Shown here: one piece after another, positions 51,922 through 61,160 of the stretch
Layout of the letters: each line of letters starts with the position of its first letter
How positions within the stretch are numbered: position 1 is the stretch's first letter
DNA from: Anaerotignum sp. MSJ-24
GTDB lineage: Bacteria > Bacillota > Clostridia > Lachnospirales > Anaerotignaceae
NCBI RefSeq assembly: GCF_018918145.1
Contig: NZ_JAHLPX010000007.1
Span: forward strand, 434,001 to 498,000
Length of the DNA stretch: 64,000 nucleotides
Direction: 5' to 3'
Notes under the pieces: generated by a model
What the model saw: the letters and a program-made list of their open reading frames with translations, nothing else
Told to the model about the DNA's origin: nothing
Database searches by the model: none
Position numbers and translations under genes: made by a program

Positions 51922-52673
51922 TACATTTTGTCGGCGCCGGCTCGGGTGCTGTGGATCTTATAACGGTAAGAGGTCAAAGACTGCTTGAAAATGCAGATGT
52001 CGTTATATATGCCGGATCGCTTGTAAATCCTGAGCTTCTGGAATATGCAAAAAAAGACTGCAAAATATTCAACAGTGCCTATATGACGCTCGAAGAGGTA
52101 ATTGCCGAAATGGTTTCCGCAGAAGAAAATGGCTTGGAAACCGTAAGACTGCATACGGGTGATCCGTCTATTTACGGTGCTATAAGAGAACAGATAGATG
52201 AGCTGGAAAGGCTCGGAATAAAATACGATATATGTCCGGGAGTAAGCTCGTTCTTTGCGGCGGCGGCTACGCTTGGAATTGAATATACACTTCCCGATGT
52301 TTCACAAAGCCTTATAATAACAAGGGCGGAAGGCAGAACGCCGGTGCCGGAAGGAGAAAAGCTAAAATCCTTTGCGTCACATCAGAGCACAATGGTGCTG
52401 TTCCTTTCCTCTGGCCTTGTCGGAAAGGTGCAGAAGGAGCTGATAGAAGGCGGATATTCGCCCGATACTCCGGCGGCAGTTGTTTATAAAGCGTCATGGA
52501 GTGATGAAAAAAAGTTTGTTACAACACTCGGCAGGCTTGAAGAAACAATGAAAAAGGAAAACATAACAAAGACGGCACTTATTATAGTAGGAAAGGTGCT
52601 CGGAAATGAATATTCACGCTCAAATCTTTATGACGGAGAGTTTACGACCAAATACAGAAGGGGTACAAAATGA
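51918..52673 (+). CDS. cbiF: Cobalt-precorrin-4 C11-methyltransferase
   Basis: 251-residue CbiF/CobM tetrapyrrole methylase. Starts IHFVGAGSGAVDLITVRGQRLLENADVVIYAGSLVNPELLEY, the loop that separates CbiF from other corrin methylases; RLHTGDPSIYGAIREQ and PGVSSFFAAAATLGIEYTLP follow. Overlaps cbiD by four bases; cbiG begins two bases after the stop. Methylates C11. Confidence 0.95.
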   Translation: MIHFVGAGSGAVDLITVRGQRLLENADVVIYAGSLVNPELLEYAKKDCKIFNSAYMTLEEVIAEMVSAEENGLETVRLHTGDPSIYGAIREQIDELERLGIKYDICPGVSSFFAAAATLGIEYTLPDVSQSLIITRAEGRTPVPEGEKLKSFASHQSTMVLFLSSGLVGKVQKELIEGGYSPDTPAAVVYKASWSDEKKFVTTLGRLEETMKKENITKTALIIVGKVLGNEYSRSNLYDGEFTTKYRRGTK

Positions 52674-52674
52674 T

Positions 52675-53709
52675 ATGAGGCTTTTTGCTGTTGCCTTTAG
52701 CAGAAGGGGCTATGAGCTTGCGTTGAAAATAAAAGAAAAAATGACAGAGCATGAATGCAGTGTTTTTGTTAAATGCTCGGCATTGGGTGAGCTGTCCGAA
52801 AAGAGAAAAATATCCGAATGTATGGCTGAATTGGTTTCGGAGGCAGACGGTATTATATTTGTGTCTTCCTGCGGAATTGCCGTAAGACTTATTGCACCGT
52901 ATGTAAACGACAAAAGAACTGATTGTGCCGTTACGGTAGTTGATGAAAACGGACGCTTTGCGATTTCTCTCCTTTCGGGGCATATCGGCGGAGCAAATGA
53001 GCTTACCGAGGAGCTTGCGGAAAAAATATCTGCCGAGCCTGTCATAACGACGGCAACCGACGGCAGAGGCCTTTTTGCCGTTGATGTTTTCGCAGAAAAA
53101 AACGATATGTTTATTTCGGATATGAAGGCGGCAAAGAAAATTTCTGCGGCACTGCTTGAAGGCGAAAGAATAGGTGTTGTTTCTGATTATCCGGTAACGG
53201 GAGCTTTGCCGAAGGGACTTATTGATAAATGGGAAGCAGTACCGAAAAACGGTATTGTTATTTCGGATAAAAATAATACAGAAAATTTATTTGAAAATAC
53301 ATTAAAGCTTGTGCCGAGAACGATATACTGTGGCATAGGCTGTCGGAAAAACACTGGTTTTGCAGATATAGAGAATGCTGTTTTGTCGGCATTTAAAGAA
53401 ATAGATTTGAATATAAAAGCACTTAAATGTGTTTCAAGCATAGATTTGAAGAAAAACGAAAGTGGCATAAATGAGCTTTGCGGAAAATATAAAATTCCGT
53501 TTTATACCTATACTGCCGAAGAACTTAAAGCGGTTGAAGGAGATTTTACTGAATCGGAATTTGTGCAGAGCATAACGGGAGTCGGCAGTGTATGTGAACG
53601 GAGTGCCGTACGCTGTTCCGACGGAGAGCTGATTATGCACAAAAAGGTTTATAACTCGGTAACGGTTGCACTTGCTGATAAGAAAAGAGGAATAGATTTT
53701 GAAAACTGA
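52675..53709 (+). CDS. cbiG: Cobalt-precorrin-5A hydrolase
   Basis: 344-residue CbiG, which opens the delta-lactone and releases acetaldehyde during ring contraction. N-terminal domain ends ...SSCGIAVRLIAPYV; the middle LSGHIGGANELTEELAEKI and TDGRGLFAVDVFA, and the C-terminal IYCGIGCRKNTGFADIENAVLSAF are hallmarks. Start at 52675 (MRLFAVAFSRRGYEL) is preferred; the frame open from 52606 runs inside cbiF. Its end overlaps cbiH by 11 bases. Confidence 0.93.
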   Translation: MRLFAVAFSRRGYELALKIKEKMTEHECSVFVKCSALGELSEKRKISECMAELVSEADGIIFVSSCGIAVRLIAPYVNDKRTDCAVTVVDENGRFAISLLSGHIGGANELTEELAEKISAEPVITTATDGRGLFAVDVFAEKNDMFISDMKAAKKISAALLEGERIGVVSDYPVTGALPKGLIDKWEAVPKNGIVISDKNNTENLFENTLKLVPRTIYCGIGCRKNTGFADIENAVLSAFKEIDLNIKALKCVSSIDLKKNESGINELCGKYKIPFYTYTAEELKAVEGDFTESEFVQSITGVGSVCERSAVRCSDGELIMHKKVYNSVTVALADKKRGIDFEN

Positions 53710-54439
53710 TTTATATGTTGTAGGAATAGGCCCTGGAGGTATTGAAGGAATGACAATAGAAGCCTATAAGGTTTTGGAAAAATGCGATGTGCTTGCCGGA
53801 TACACTACCTATGCGGAGCTTGTGAAGGACAGCTTTCCGAATAAGGAATGGATAGTAACACCGATGAGAAAGGAAAAGGAAAGATGTATTCTTGCCCTTG
53901 AGTCTGCCGAAAACGGAAAAACAACGGCAATGATATGCAGTGGTGATTCGGGAATATACGGCATGGCAGGACTTATTCTGGAGCTTTCAAAGGACTATTC
54001 CAATGTCAATGTAAGGGTGATAGCCGGAGTTACTGCGGCGGCATCGGGTGCGGCTGTTCTCGGAGCACCGCTTATGCACGATTTCTGCTGTATAAGCTTA
54101 AGCGACTGGCTCACACCTATGGAAAAGATAGAAAAAAGACTTCGTATGGCGGCTGAAGGCGATTTTGTTATATGCCTTTACAATCCTTCAAGCAGAGTAA
54201 GAAAGGATTATTTGAAACGTGCTTGTGAAATACTTCTTGAAACATTGGACGAAAATACTGCCTGCGGAGTTGTGCGTAATATAGGAAGAGAAGGCGAAAT
54301 GTCCGAGCTTATGACCTTAGGTAGGCTTAAGGATTATGAGGCGGATATGTTCACAACAGTATTTATAGGAAACAAAACAACCGAGCTTGATGATGTAAGA
54401 AAAATTATGCTTACGAAAAGAGGCTATGATACAAAATGA
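53699..54439 (+). CDS. cbiH: Cobalt-factor III C17-methyltransferase
   Basis: 246-residue CbiH/CobJ methylase. YVVGIGPGGIEGMTIEAYKVLEKCDVLAGY, then SGDSGIYGMAGL and GAPLMHDFCCISLSDWLTP, which is diagnostic for CobJ/CbiH. It methylates C17 and triggers ring contraction. Start codon TTG at 53699, after AAAAGAGG, overlapping the cbiG end. Overlaps the next gene by four bases (ATGA). Confidence 0.94.
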   Translation: MKTDLYVVGIGPGGIEGMTIEAYKVLEKCDVLAGYTTYAELVKDSFPNKEWIVTPMRKEKERCILALESAENGKTTAMICSGDSGIYGMAGLILELSKDYSNVNVRVIAGVTAAASGAAVLGAPLMHDFCCISLSDWLTPMEKIEKRLRMAAEGDFVICLYNPSSRVRKDYLKRACEILLETLDENTACGVVRNIGREGEMSELMTLGRLKDYEADMFTTVFIGNKTTELDDVRKIMLTKRGYDTK

Positions 54440-56451
54440 AAATGGCTTTATTTGCGGGAACAACAGAAGGACGCCATATAGCAATGGTATGTGACGTTTA
54501 CGGAATAAACTGTACTGTTTTTGTTGCAACGGCACAGGGCTGTGAAGGGCTGGAATGTCTGAGCAGTATTGAGCTGAGAGAAGGAAGACTTGACGAACAG
54601 GAGATAGAACAGGTATTAAAGAATGAAGGCTTCGAATATGTCTATGATGCAACGCACCCGTATGCAAGAGAGGTAACGGACAACGTAAGAACTGCCTGCG
54701 AAAGAATCGGCTGTGAATATATACGAGTTGTAAGGGAAAGCGTACCGATAGATGATGATGCGGTTGTAACCGAAAGCTTTGAAGAGGCTGTAAACATATT
54801 GAACAGTATGGAAGGCAATATTCTTGTTACGACAGGAAGCAAAAATGCCGCAGACTATACAAAGCTGAATGATTTTCAAAACAGGGTATATTTAAGGACA
54901 CTTCCCGATGAACAGACGGTTGCCGCTTTATGCGAAATGGGATATGACCGAAGTCATATCATAACAGGAAAAGGGCCTTTCAGTGAGGCTGAAAACATAG
55001 ACACAATAGAAAGAACCGAAAGCCGTATACTTGTTACCAAGGACAGCGGAAGAGCCGGCGGCCTTGCGGAAAAGCTTTCTGCGGCAAAAAAATGCGGCTG
55101 TAATGTAATAGTTGTAAGACGTCCGAAAGAGGAAGGCTTGAGCGAAAAAGCGGCAGTTGCCAAGCTTATAAGGGATAGCGGAGAAAACATGGATAACAGC
55201 GCCGAAAGCACCGAATTAAAGAAAATAGAGATAAAGGAAGAAAAGCCAAAGGAAAAGATATATATAATCGGTATCGGTATGGGCGATATAAGCCTTATTT
55301 CATCAAAGAAAGCCGAAATAATAAGAAACAGCGACCTTATAATAGGTGCGTCAAGAATGGTTGACGCCTGCAAGGAAAACGGACTTATCAGCGACAAAAC
55401 AAAGGTATTCAAGCATTTCAATACCGATAAGATAGCCGAAGAGGCAGAAAAAAACGAAGGAAAAACTGTTATACTTATGTCCGGCGATACCGGATTTTAT
55501 TCCGGAGCAAAAAAGCTTGCAGAAAGACTGGGTGAGCGTGTTGAAATAATGCCGGGAGTTTCGTCCTTGTCTTATATGTCGGCAAAGATAGGCATTTCGT
55601 GGGAGGATGTATATAATGTCAGTCTTCACGGAAGAAGTGCGAATATTGCCTTTGCCGTAAGAACACATAAAAAGACATTCGTGCTTACGGACGGCTCTGT
55701 GAACGACATACTTAAGCACCTTACCGAATACGGACTTGGTGCTGTCAAGGTATTTATAGGCTGTCGTTTGTCTTATCCCGATGAAAGAATAATAGAAACA
55801 ACACCTGAAAGCTATGACGGAAACGATACGGATTCACTCCAGTCATTGTTTATAATTAATAATAATTATGAGAACCGAATGAGATATATTTCCGATGATG
55901 AGTTTATAAGAAACAATACGCCGATGACAAAGGCGTCTGTAAGAAATGCGGTTGTTTCCATGTTTGATGTAAGCGAAAACAGTATTATATATGATATCGG
56001 TGCAGGAACGGGAAGCGTTTCGGTAATGCTTTCAAGGCTTGTTCCCGAAGGAAAGGTATATGCTTTTGAATATAAGGAAAGGGCCTGTGAGGTCATAAGT
56101 GCCAACATAAAGAAATTTTCTGCCGACAATGTTTCGATTGTAAGAGGAAAAGCACCCGAAAGCATAAAAAACGCAATTAAAAACGATATTCCTTATCCGT
56201 CTGCGGTATTCATAGGCGGAAGCGAAGGAAAGCTTGCGGAAATAGCAGGCTGTTTTGAAAACAGTGGAATTAGGGTGGTAATTTCCTGTGCGACAACGGA
56301 AACCTTCGGACAGGCATTACAGCTTATTAATGACGGAGTAATTAAAGACAGTTCAATAATGCAGACAGCGGTGTCATCAGCCGAACCGCTCGGAAAATAT
56401 CACATTATGAGAGCGGAAACACCTGTCTGGCTTGTTAAGGGAACATTATAA
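54436..56451 (+). CDS. cbiJET: Trifunctional CbiJ-CbiE-CbiT fusion
   Basis: 671-residue fusion of three pathway steps. Residues 1 to ~245: precorrin-6A reductase CbiJ (MALFAGTTEGRHIA, DATHPYAREV, ITGKGPF). About 245-272 is a charged linker (TELKKIEIKEEKPKEK). About 273-475: tetrapyrrole methylase CbiE (IYIIGIGMGDISLISSKK, SGDTGFYSGAKKL, PGVSSLSYMSAKIG). About 480-671: CbiT decarboxylating C15 methylase, with the SAM motif DIGAGTGSVSVM near residue 520. Thus reduction, C5/C15 methylation and C12 decarboxylation are carried on one chain. CbiET fusion (CobL) is common; the added CbiJ is less usual. Next gene starts 14 bases on. Confidence 0.92.
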   Translation: MKMALFAGTTEGRHIAMVCDVYGINCTVFVATAQGCEGLECLSSIELREGRLDEQEIEQVLKNEGFEYVYDATHPYAREVTDNVRTACERIGCEYIRVVRESVPIDDDAVVTESFEEAVNILNSMEGNILVTTGSKNAADYTKLNDFQNRVYLRTLPDEQTVAALCEMGYDRSHIITGKGPFSEAENIDTIERTESRILVTKDSGRAGGLAEKLSAAKKCGCNVIVVRRPKEEGLSEKAAVAKLIRDSGENMDNSAESTELKKIEIKEEKPKEKIYIIGIGMGDISLISSKKAEIIRNSDLIIGASRMVDACKENGLISDKTKVFKHFNTDKIAEEAEKNEGKTVILMSGDTGFYSGAKKLAERLGERVEIMPGVSSLSYMSAKIGISWEDVYNVSLHGRSANIAFAVRTHKKTFVLTDGSVNDILKHLTEYGLGAVKVFIGCRLSYPDERIIETTPESYDGNDTDSLQSLFIINNNYENRMRYISDDEFIRNNTPMTKASVRNAVVSMFDVSENSIIYDIGAGTGSVSVMLSRLVPEGKVYAFEYKERACEVISANIKKFSADNVSIVRGKAPESIKNAIKNDIPYPSAVFIGGSEGKLAEIAGCFENSGIRVVISCATTETFGQALQLINDGVIKDSSIMQTAVSSAEPLGKYHIMRAETPVWLVKGTL

Positions 56452-56465
56452 TTTGGGAGGAACAT

Positions 56466-57818
56466 ATGCGGATTATGCTTGCCGGCACAAAAAGCGGAGC
56501 CGGAAAAACAACGATAGTTTGCGGACTTATTGAGCTTTTTAAAAGACGGTCACTGAATGTTTCGGCATTTAAAAGCGGACCGGATTATATTGATCCTATG
56601 TTCCACAGAGCCGTTCTCGGAATACCGACGGGAAATCTGGACGGCTTTCTGTCCGATAAAAAGTATATTGCAAACCAGACGTCAGAGGCAGAGAAAAACA
56701 GCGATATTCTTGTGATAGAAGGAGCAATGGGATATTTCGACGGCATAGGCTTTTCGGACAAAGCCTCATGTGCGGAAACGGCGGAAATAACAGATACTCC
56801 GGTGATACTTGTTGTTGATGCGGCCGCTTGTGGATATTCGGCAATGGCGATTGTGAACGGCTTTATAAATATGCCTAAGGGCGAAAATATTAAGGGAGTT
56901 ATATTCAATAGAATGAGCTCCGTTCTGTATAAATCTGCGGTGGAAGAGGTTAAAAGGCTCGGTTTGATACCCTGCGGTTATATTCCTACGGACAAAAATT
57001 TATCTTTGGAAAGCCGTCATCTGGGGCTTATAACGCCGAACGAGCTTGAAAACATAAACAGCAAAATAAAATATATTGCCGATACTCTGGAGAAAACTCT
57101 GGATTTGGATTCTATAATAAAAATAGCAATGTCTGCACCGAAAAAAGATATAGAAAATGATGAAAATTATAAAAAATATGATGGTCTGCGTATCGGACTG
57201 ACAAGCGATTGTGCTTTTTCATTTGTTTATGATGACCTCATAAGAGCCTTTGAAAAAATGAGAGTTGAGGTTATAAAATTTTCGCCGGTCAATGATAAAG
57301 GACTGCCGGAAAATTTGTCCGGACTTTATATATGCGGCGGCTATCCCGAAATTTATGCTGAGGAGCTTTCGGAAAATACTAATATGCTTGAGGCTGTACG
57401 CAATGCCTTTAATAACAAAATGCCGATCATTGCCGAATGCGGCGGATATATGTATATGAGCGAAGGCATAGCGGACATTGACGGAAAGGTTTGGAAAACA
57501 GTAGGTGCCGTAAAGGGAGTATGCTCAAGGCAGAAAAGACTTGTGCACTTCGGTTATGGCAGACTTAAGCTGAAAAATGACTGTCTTATAGGAAAAAAAG
57601 GCGAGGAGTTTCCGGTGCATTCCTTCCATTATTATGAAACGGACTGTATAGGCAACGGATTTAAGGTCACAAAGGTATCTAACGGAGATACATGGGAGGA
57701 AGGAACTCTGACCGATAGCTTTTACGGCGGTTTTCCGCATTTTTATATGCAGTCGAATGACAAAATGCTTGAAACATTTTTAGATAAATGCAGTGCTTGG
57801 AGAAAAAACAATGAATGA
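56466..57818 (+). CDS. cbiA: Cobyrinic acid a,c-diamide synthase
   Basis: 450-residue CbiA. N-terminal ATP-binding domain starts IMLAGTKSGAGKTTIVCGL (P-loop) with KSGPDYIDPMFH; the C-terminal glutamine amidotransferase-like domain holds the catalytic Cys in GLYICGGYPEIYAEEL/IIAECGGYMYM and an HSFHYYE segment. It amidates the a and c side chains using glutamine or ammonia. GGAGG site upstream; stop overlaps the cobT start. Confidence 0.95.
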   Translation: MRIMLAGTKSGAGKTTIVCGLIELFKRRSLNVSAFKSGPDYIDPMFHRAVLGIPTGNLDGFLSDKKYIANQTSEAEKNSDILVIEGAMGYFDGIGFSDKASCAETAEITDTPVILVVDAAACGYSAMAIVNGFINMPKGENIKGVIFNRMSSVLYKSAVEEVKRLGLIPCGYIPTDKNLSLESRHLGLITPNELENINSKIKYIADTLEKTLDLDSIIKIAMSAPKKDIENDENYKKYDGLRIGLTSDCAFSFVYDDLIRAFEKMRVEVIKFSPVNDKGLPENLSGLYICGGYPEIYAEELSENTNMLEAVRNAFNNKMPIIAECGGYMYMSEGIADIDGKVWKTVGAVKGVCSRQKRLVHFGYGRLKLKNDCLIGKKGEEFPVHSFHYYETDCIGNGFKVTKVSNGDTWEEGTLTDSFYGGFPHFYMQSNDKMLETFLDKCSAWRKNNE

Positions 57819-58878
57819 AGATCAGCTTTTAAAAACAGCCAAAGAAATACAAGCGGTAAGCTTGGCGGCTGAAAAAAGAGCAAAAAATAAATGGGACAAC
57901 ATAGGCAAGCCTATAGACGGGCTCGGACTTTTTGAGGACATGTTTATACGCATTGCCGGAATAAAGGACGATGAAAATTTCAGTCTTAAAAATAAATATA
58001 TAGCTGTCATGTGCTCCGACAACGGGGTTGTTGCCGAAGGCGTTTCTCAGACAGACAGCAGTGTTACGGCTATCGTTGCCGGAAACATGGCAAAGGGAAC
58101 ATCAAGCGTATGCCTTATGTCGAGATGTTCCGGAACAAAGGTAATACCTTATGATGTGGGAATGTTAAAGGACGTAAACGGTGTGGAAAAACATAAGGCT
58201 GTTTACGGTACAGGCAATATATGTGCTGAAAACGCAATGAGCCGTTCCGATACGGTAAAGACGATAGCGGAAGGAATAAAAATAGCCGACAGACTTTATC
58301 GGAATGGCTGCGACATTGCCGGAATAGGTGAAATGGGTATCGGAAACACAACAACCTCTGCGGCTGTCTGTGCGGTGCTTGCCGATTGCAATGCGGAAAC
58401 AGCAACAGGCCACGGTGCGGGAATTTCGGACGAAGGCTATTTAAGAAAAATAGATGCTGTTAAACGTGCCGTTGAGTTCCATAAGCCGGATAAAAACGAC
58501 GTTATCGGTGTTCTTTCGTCTGTCGGAGGCGGTGATATTGCGGCACTTACCGGATTTATTATCGGATGTGCAAAAAATAAAATTCCTGTCGTTCTGGACG
58601 GAGTTATAACGATTGTTGCGGCTTTGGCGGCTGTCGGACTGAATCCGAATATAAAGGATTATGTAATTGCCTCACATAAGGGAAAGGAGCCTGCCTGCGG
58701 TCTTCTTCTGGATAAGCTTGGCTTAAAACCTGTTATATATGCGGATATGGCTCTCGGCGAAGGTACAGGTGCGGCAATGCTTATGTCGCTTATCAATAAT
58801 GCCGATGCGGTTTATTCCAATAATATAACCTTTGAAAATATCAATGTCGGAAAATATACTGATTACGGCAATAAATAG
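57811..58878 (+). CDS. cobT: Nicotinate-nucleotide--dimethylbenzimidazole phosphoribosyltransferase
   Basis: 355-residue CobT, which activates the lower-ligand base as alpha-ribazole phosphate. LGLFEDMFIRIAGI, AVMCSDNGVVAEGVSQ, GEMGIGNTTTSAAVCAVL, ATGHGAG and the C-terminal GEGTGAAMLMSLI (catalytic Glu region) are conserved. Start at 57811 (MNEDQLLK) overlaps the end of cbiA; the frame open from 57793 is inside cbiA. No bza or bluB genes for base synthesis are seen here. Confidence 0.95.
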   Translation: MNEDQLLKTAKEIQAVSLAAEKRAKNKWDNIGKPIDGLGLFEDMFIRIAGIKDDENFSLKNKYIAVMCSDNGVVAEGVSQTDSSVTAIVAGNMAKGTSSVCLMSRCSGTKVIPYDVGMLKDVNGVEKHKAVYGTGNICAENAMSRSDTVKTIAEGIKIADRLYRNGCDIAGIGEMGIGNTTTSAAVCAVLADCNAETATGHGAGISDEGYLRKIDAVKRAVEFHKPDKNDVIGVLSSVGGGDIAALTGFIIGCAKNKIPVVLDGVITIVAALAAVGLNPNIKDYVIASHKGKEPACGLLLDKLGLKPVIYADMALGEGTGAAMLMSLINNADAVYSNNITFENINVGKYTDYGNK

Positions 58879-58886
58879 GAGGACAT

Positions 58887-59438
58887 ATGTTTATTCTTGT
58901 TACAGGCGGAGCGTCAAGCGGAAAAAGTGCCTTTGCCGAAGGTCTGATTGAAAAAAGCGGAAAAAAGGAAAAAATATATATAGCCACTATGCGACCATAT
59001 GATGACGAATGTATAAAAAGGATAGAACGGCACAGGCTTCTGCGGAAGGATAAGGGCTTTGAAACGGCGGAGATATACGGAAGAATTTCGGACGAAAAAA
59101 TTTCCGATAATACGAAAAATACCGCAGTGATATTTGAATGTATGTCCAATTATCTCGGAAACAATATGTTTGATGAAAACGGAATGAAGAACAATATTGA
59201 TTCTTTTGCCGAAGAGCTTGCGGAGGATATTTGCTTGCTTTCGGACAAAGCGGATTATGCGGTCGTTGTTACAAATGAGATATTTTCCGACGGAGAGGCT
59301 TACAGTGCCGAAACAATGAAATACATTGAAATACTCGGATATTTGAACAGAAGGCTTGCGGAAAAGGCCGACTGTGTTTATGAGGTTGTCTGCGGTATAC
59401 CGGTTGTGCTTAAGGAGGATAAGCGTGAACGAAATTGA
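58887..59438 (+). CDS. cobU: Adenosylcobinamide kinase / guanylyltransferase
   Basis: 183-residue CobU. P-loop LVTGGASSGKSAFAE is intact and the guanylylated His lies in IKRIERHRLLR. The C-terminal half carries VVVTNEIFSDGEAYSAETMKYIEILGYLNRR and VYEVVCGIPV. Phosphorylates adenosylcobinamide and turns it into the GDP form. AGGAGG precedes the ATG. Overlaps cobS by 14 bases. A shorter CobU-like paralogue is encoded at 60226. Confidence 0.9.
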   Translation: MFILVTGGASSGKSAFAEGLIEKSGKKEKIYIATMRPYDDECIKRIERHRLLRKDKGFETAEIYGRISDEKISDNTKNTAVIFECMSNYLGNNMFDENGMKNNIDSFAEELAEDICLLSDKADYAVVVTNEIFSDGEAYSAETMKYIEILGYLNRRLAEKADCVYEVVCGIPVVLKEDKRERN

Positions 59439-60213
59439 AGATAATAACAAAAATGCCAATATAAAAGATGTGTTAAGGTCAATGATTATGACATTTTCGA
59501 TATACTCCAAAATTCCTATGCCGAATATAGAATGGAAGGAAGAAAACATGAAATATACCATGTGCTTTTTCCCTCTGGTTGGGCTTGTTCATGGATTGAT
59601 ATGGATTTTATGGTTTTTTGTTTCGCTTAAAATAACCGATTCGTCAATATTCAGAACTCTTACGCTTGCGGCACTTCCGTTTATACTTGACGGCGGAATA
59701 CATCTGGACGGTTTTCTTGATGTGAACGATGCAATACATTCCTACGGTGAACCGCAGAGAAAGCTTGAGATTATGAAGGATTCGCATATAGGCGCTTTTG
59801 CGGTTATATATGGAATTATTTATATAATGCTCTGGACAGCCGTTGTTAGCCTTGTGAACAGGGAAAATGTATTTCTTTCGGGAGCCATGTTCTGCCTTGC
59901 AAGAGCCATGAGCGGAGTTACATTTGTTATGCTGAAGGGTGCAAAAAATGACGGAATGCAGCATACTGTTTCCGGTGCGGCCGATAACGGTGCGGTAATA
60001 CTCAGCAGTCTGGCGTATGCTGTTCTGATAATTGCATATGTAATGGATCATGCCTTTATAAAAGGAATAATACTCGGAGCTGTTTGCGTAGGCTCGGCAT
60101 TTATGTATAAAAGCTATACATATAAGAATTTCGGCGGAATTACAGGAGATACGGCAGGCTGGTATATGCAGCTGCTTATTGCGGTGCTTGTTGCCGTTGT
60201 ATGTATATTTTAA
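59425..60213 (+). CDS. cobS: Adenosylcobinamide-GDP ribazoletransferase (cobalamin synthase)
   Basis: 262-residue integral membrane CobS. SMIMTFSIYSKIPMP, CFFPLVGLVHGLIW, the metal-binding DGGIHLDGFLDVNDAIHSYG (with Asp residues) and later GDTAGWYMQLLI. It joins alpha-ribazole and adenosylcobinamide-GDP at the membrane. Start is GTG at 59425, after AAGGAGG inside cobU. Usual length about 250. Confidence 0.93.
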   Translation: MNEIEDNNKNANIKDVLRSMIMTFSIYSKIPMPNIEWKEENMKYTMCFFPLVGLVHGLIWILWFFVSLKITDSSIFRTLTLAALPFILDGGIHLDGFLDVNDAIHSYGEPQRKLEIMKDSHIGAFAVIYGIIYIMLWTAVVSLVNRENVFLSGAMFCLARAMSGVTFVMLKGAKNDGMQHTVSGAADNGAVILSSLAYAVLIIAYVMDHAFIKGIILGAVCVGSAFMYKSYTYKNFGGITGDTAGWYMQLLIAVLVAVVCIF

Positions 60214-60225
60214 ACGGAGGACGTT

Positions 60226-60597
60226 ATGAAGCTTTATATCGGAGGCTGTTTTCAGGGAAAACGAGAGGCCGTTATTAAAAACGAAAACATAAAAAATATT
60301 ATAAACGCCGAAAATACGGATATGGAAGAAATGCTTTCAGCCGAAGGCATATACGGAATAGATGGATTTATAAGAAAAAATCTTGATGAGTCTTTAGTGA
60401 ATGAGCTTGCCGACAGATTTATCAGTGAAAATAAAAATGTTGTAATAATAAACAATGAGGTCGGCTACGGAGTTGTTCCGATAGATAAAAACGAAAGACT
60501 TTTCAGAGAGTTGAACGGAAGATTCAATATACGCATTGCACAAAGCTCTGATGAGGTTTACAGGGTTGTCAGCGGAATATGTACGAGGATAAAATAA
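60226..60597 (+). CDS. Short CobU-like protein with degenerate P-loop
   Basis: 123-residue protein resembling the start and end of CobU with the middle missing. N-terminal LYIGGCFQGKREA is a P-loop-like sequence in which Lys is followed by Arg rather than Ser/Thr. The C-terminal part VIINNEVGYGVVPIDKNERLFRELNGRFN...DEVYRVVSGICTRIK closely fits the CobU C-terminal half. The His region needed for guanylylation is absent. Possibly a cofactor-binding or regulatory subunit, or a decaying duplicate. It overlaps cobC by one base (TAATG), so it stays in the operon. Confidence 0.75.
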   Translation: MKLYIGGCFQGKREAVIKNENIKNIINAENTDMEEMLSAEGIYGIDGFIRKNLDESLVNELADRFISENKNVVIINNEVGYGVVPIDKNERLFRELNGRFNIRIAQSSDEVYRVVSGICTRIK

Positions 60598-61160
60598 TGC
60601 AGCTTATATTTATACGCCACGGAAAGACAGAAGGGAATTTAAGAAAAGCATATATCGGCGTTACCGATGAGCCGCTTTGCGAAAAGGGTATTGCCGAGCT
60701 GGACAGGACTTATCCGAAAGCGGATATTGTTATAACAAGCGGTATGTTAAGGTGCAGAATGACGGCAGACATTATTTATAAAAATGTACCGCATTATGAA
60801 CTTTCGGGACTCAATGAATGTAATTTCGGAAAGTTTGAAGGAAAAAATCATTCGGATCTGGACGGAAACGAATATTATCAGAAATGGATAGATTCAATGG
60901 GCGAACTGCCTTTTCCCGGTGGCGAAAGCATGGCAGAGTTTAAAAAACGCAGTGTTTCCGAGTTCAGAAAAATAATGTTTTGGCTGGAAAATGAAAATGT
61001 AAATACAGCCGCTTTTGTCGTTCACGGAGGAACAATAATGTCGATTTTGTCTGAGCTTGGTGATGAAGGCAAAAGCTACTATGATTATATAACCGATAAC
61101 GGAGAAGGCTTTGTTTGCAAATGGGAGGACGGAAAATGCCGGAATATAATGCGGTTATGA
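60597..61160 (+). CDS. cobC: Alpha-ribazole-5'-phosphate phosphatase, histidine phosphatase family
   Basis: 187-residue histidine phosphatase. LIFIRHGKTEGNLRKAYIG contains the catalytic RHG; the second His is in AFVVHGGTIMSIL and FGKFEGKNHSDLDG is the typical loop. CobC removes the 5'-phosphate of alpha-ribazole phosphate. Context gives the function, since the fold is widely used. Overlaps its neighbours on both sides. Confidence 0.88.
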   Translation: MQLIFIRHGKTEGNLRKAYIGVTDEPLCEKGIAELDRTYPKADIVITSGMLRCRMTADIIYKNVPHYELSGLNECNFGKFEGKNHSDLDGNEYYQKWIDSMGELPFPGGESMAEFKKRSVSEFRKIMFWLENENVNTAAFVVHGGTIMSILSELGDEGKSYYDYITDNGEGFVCKWEDGKCRNIMRL

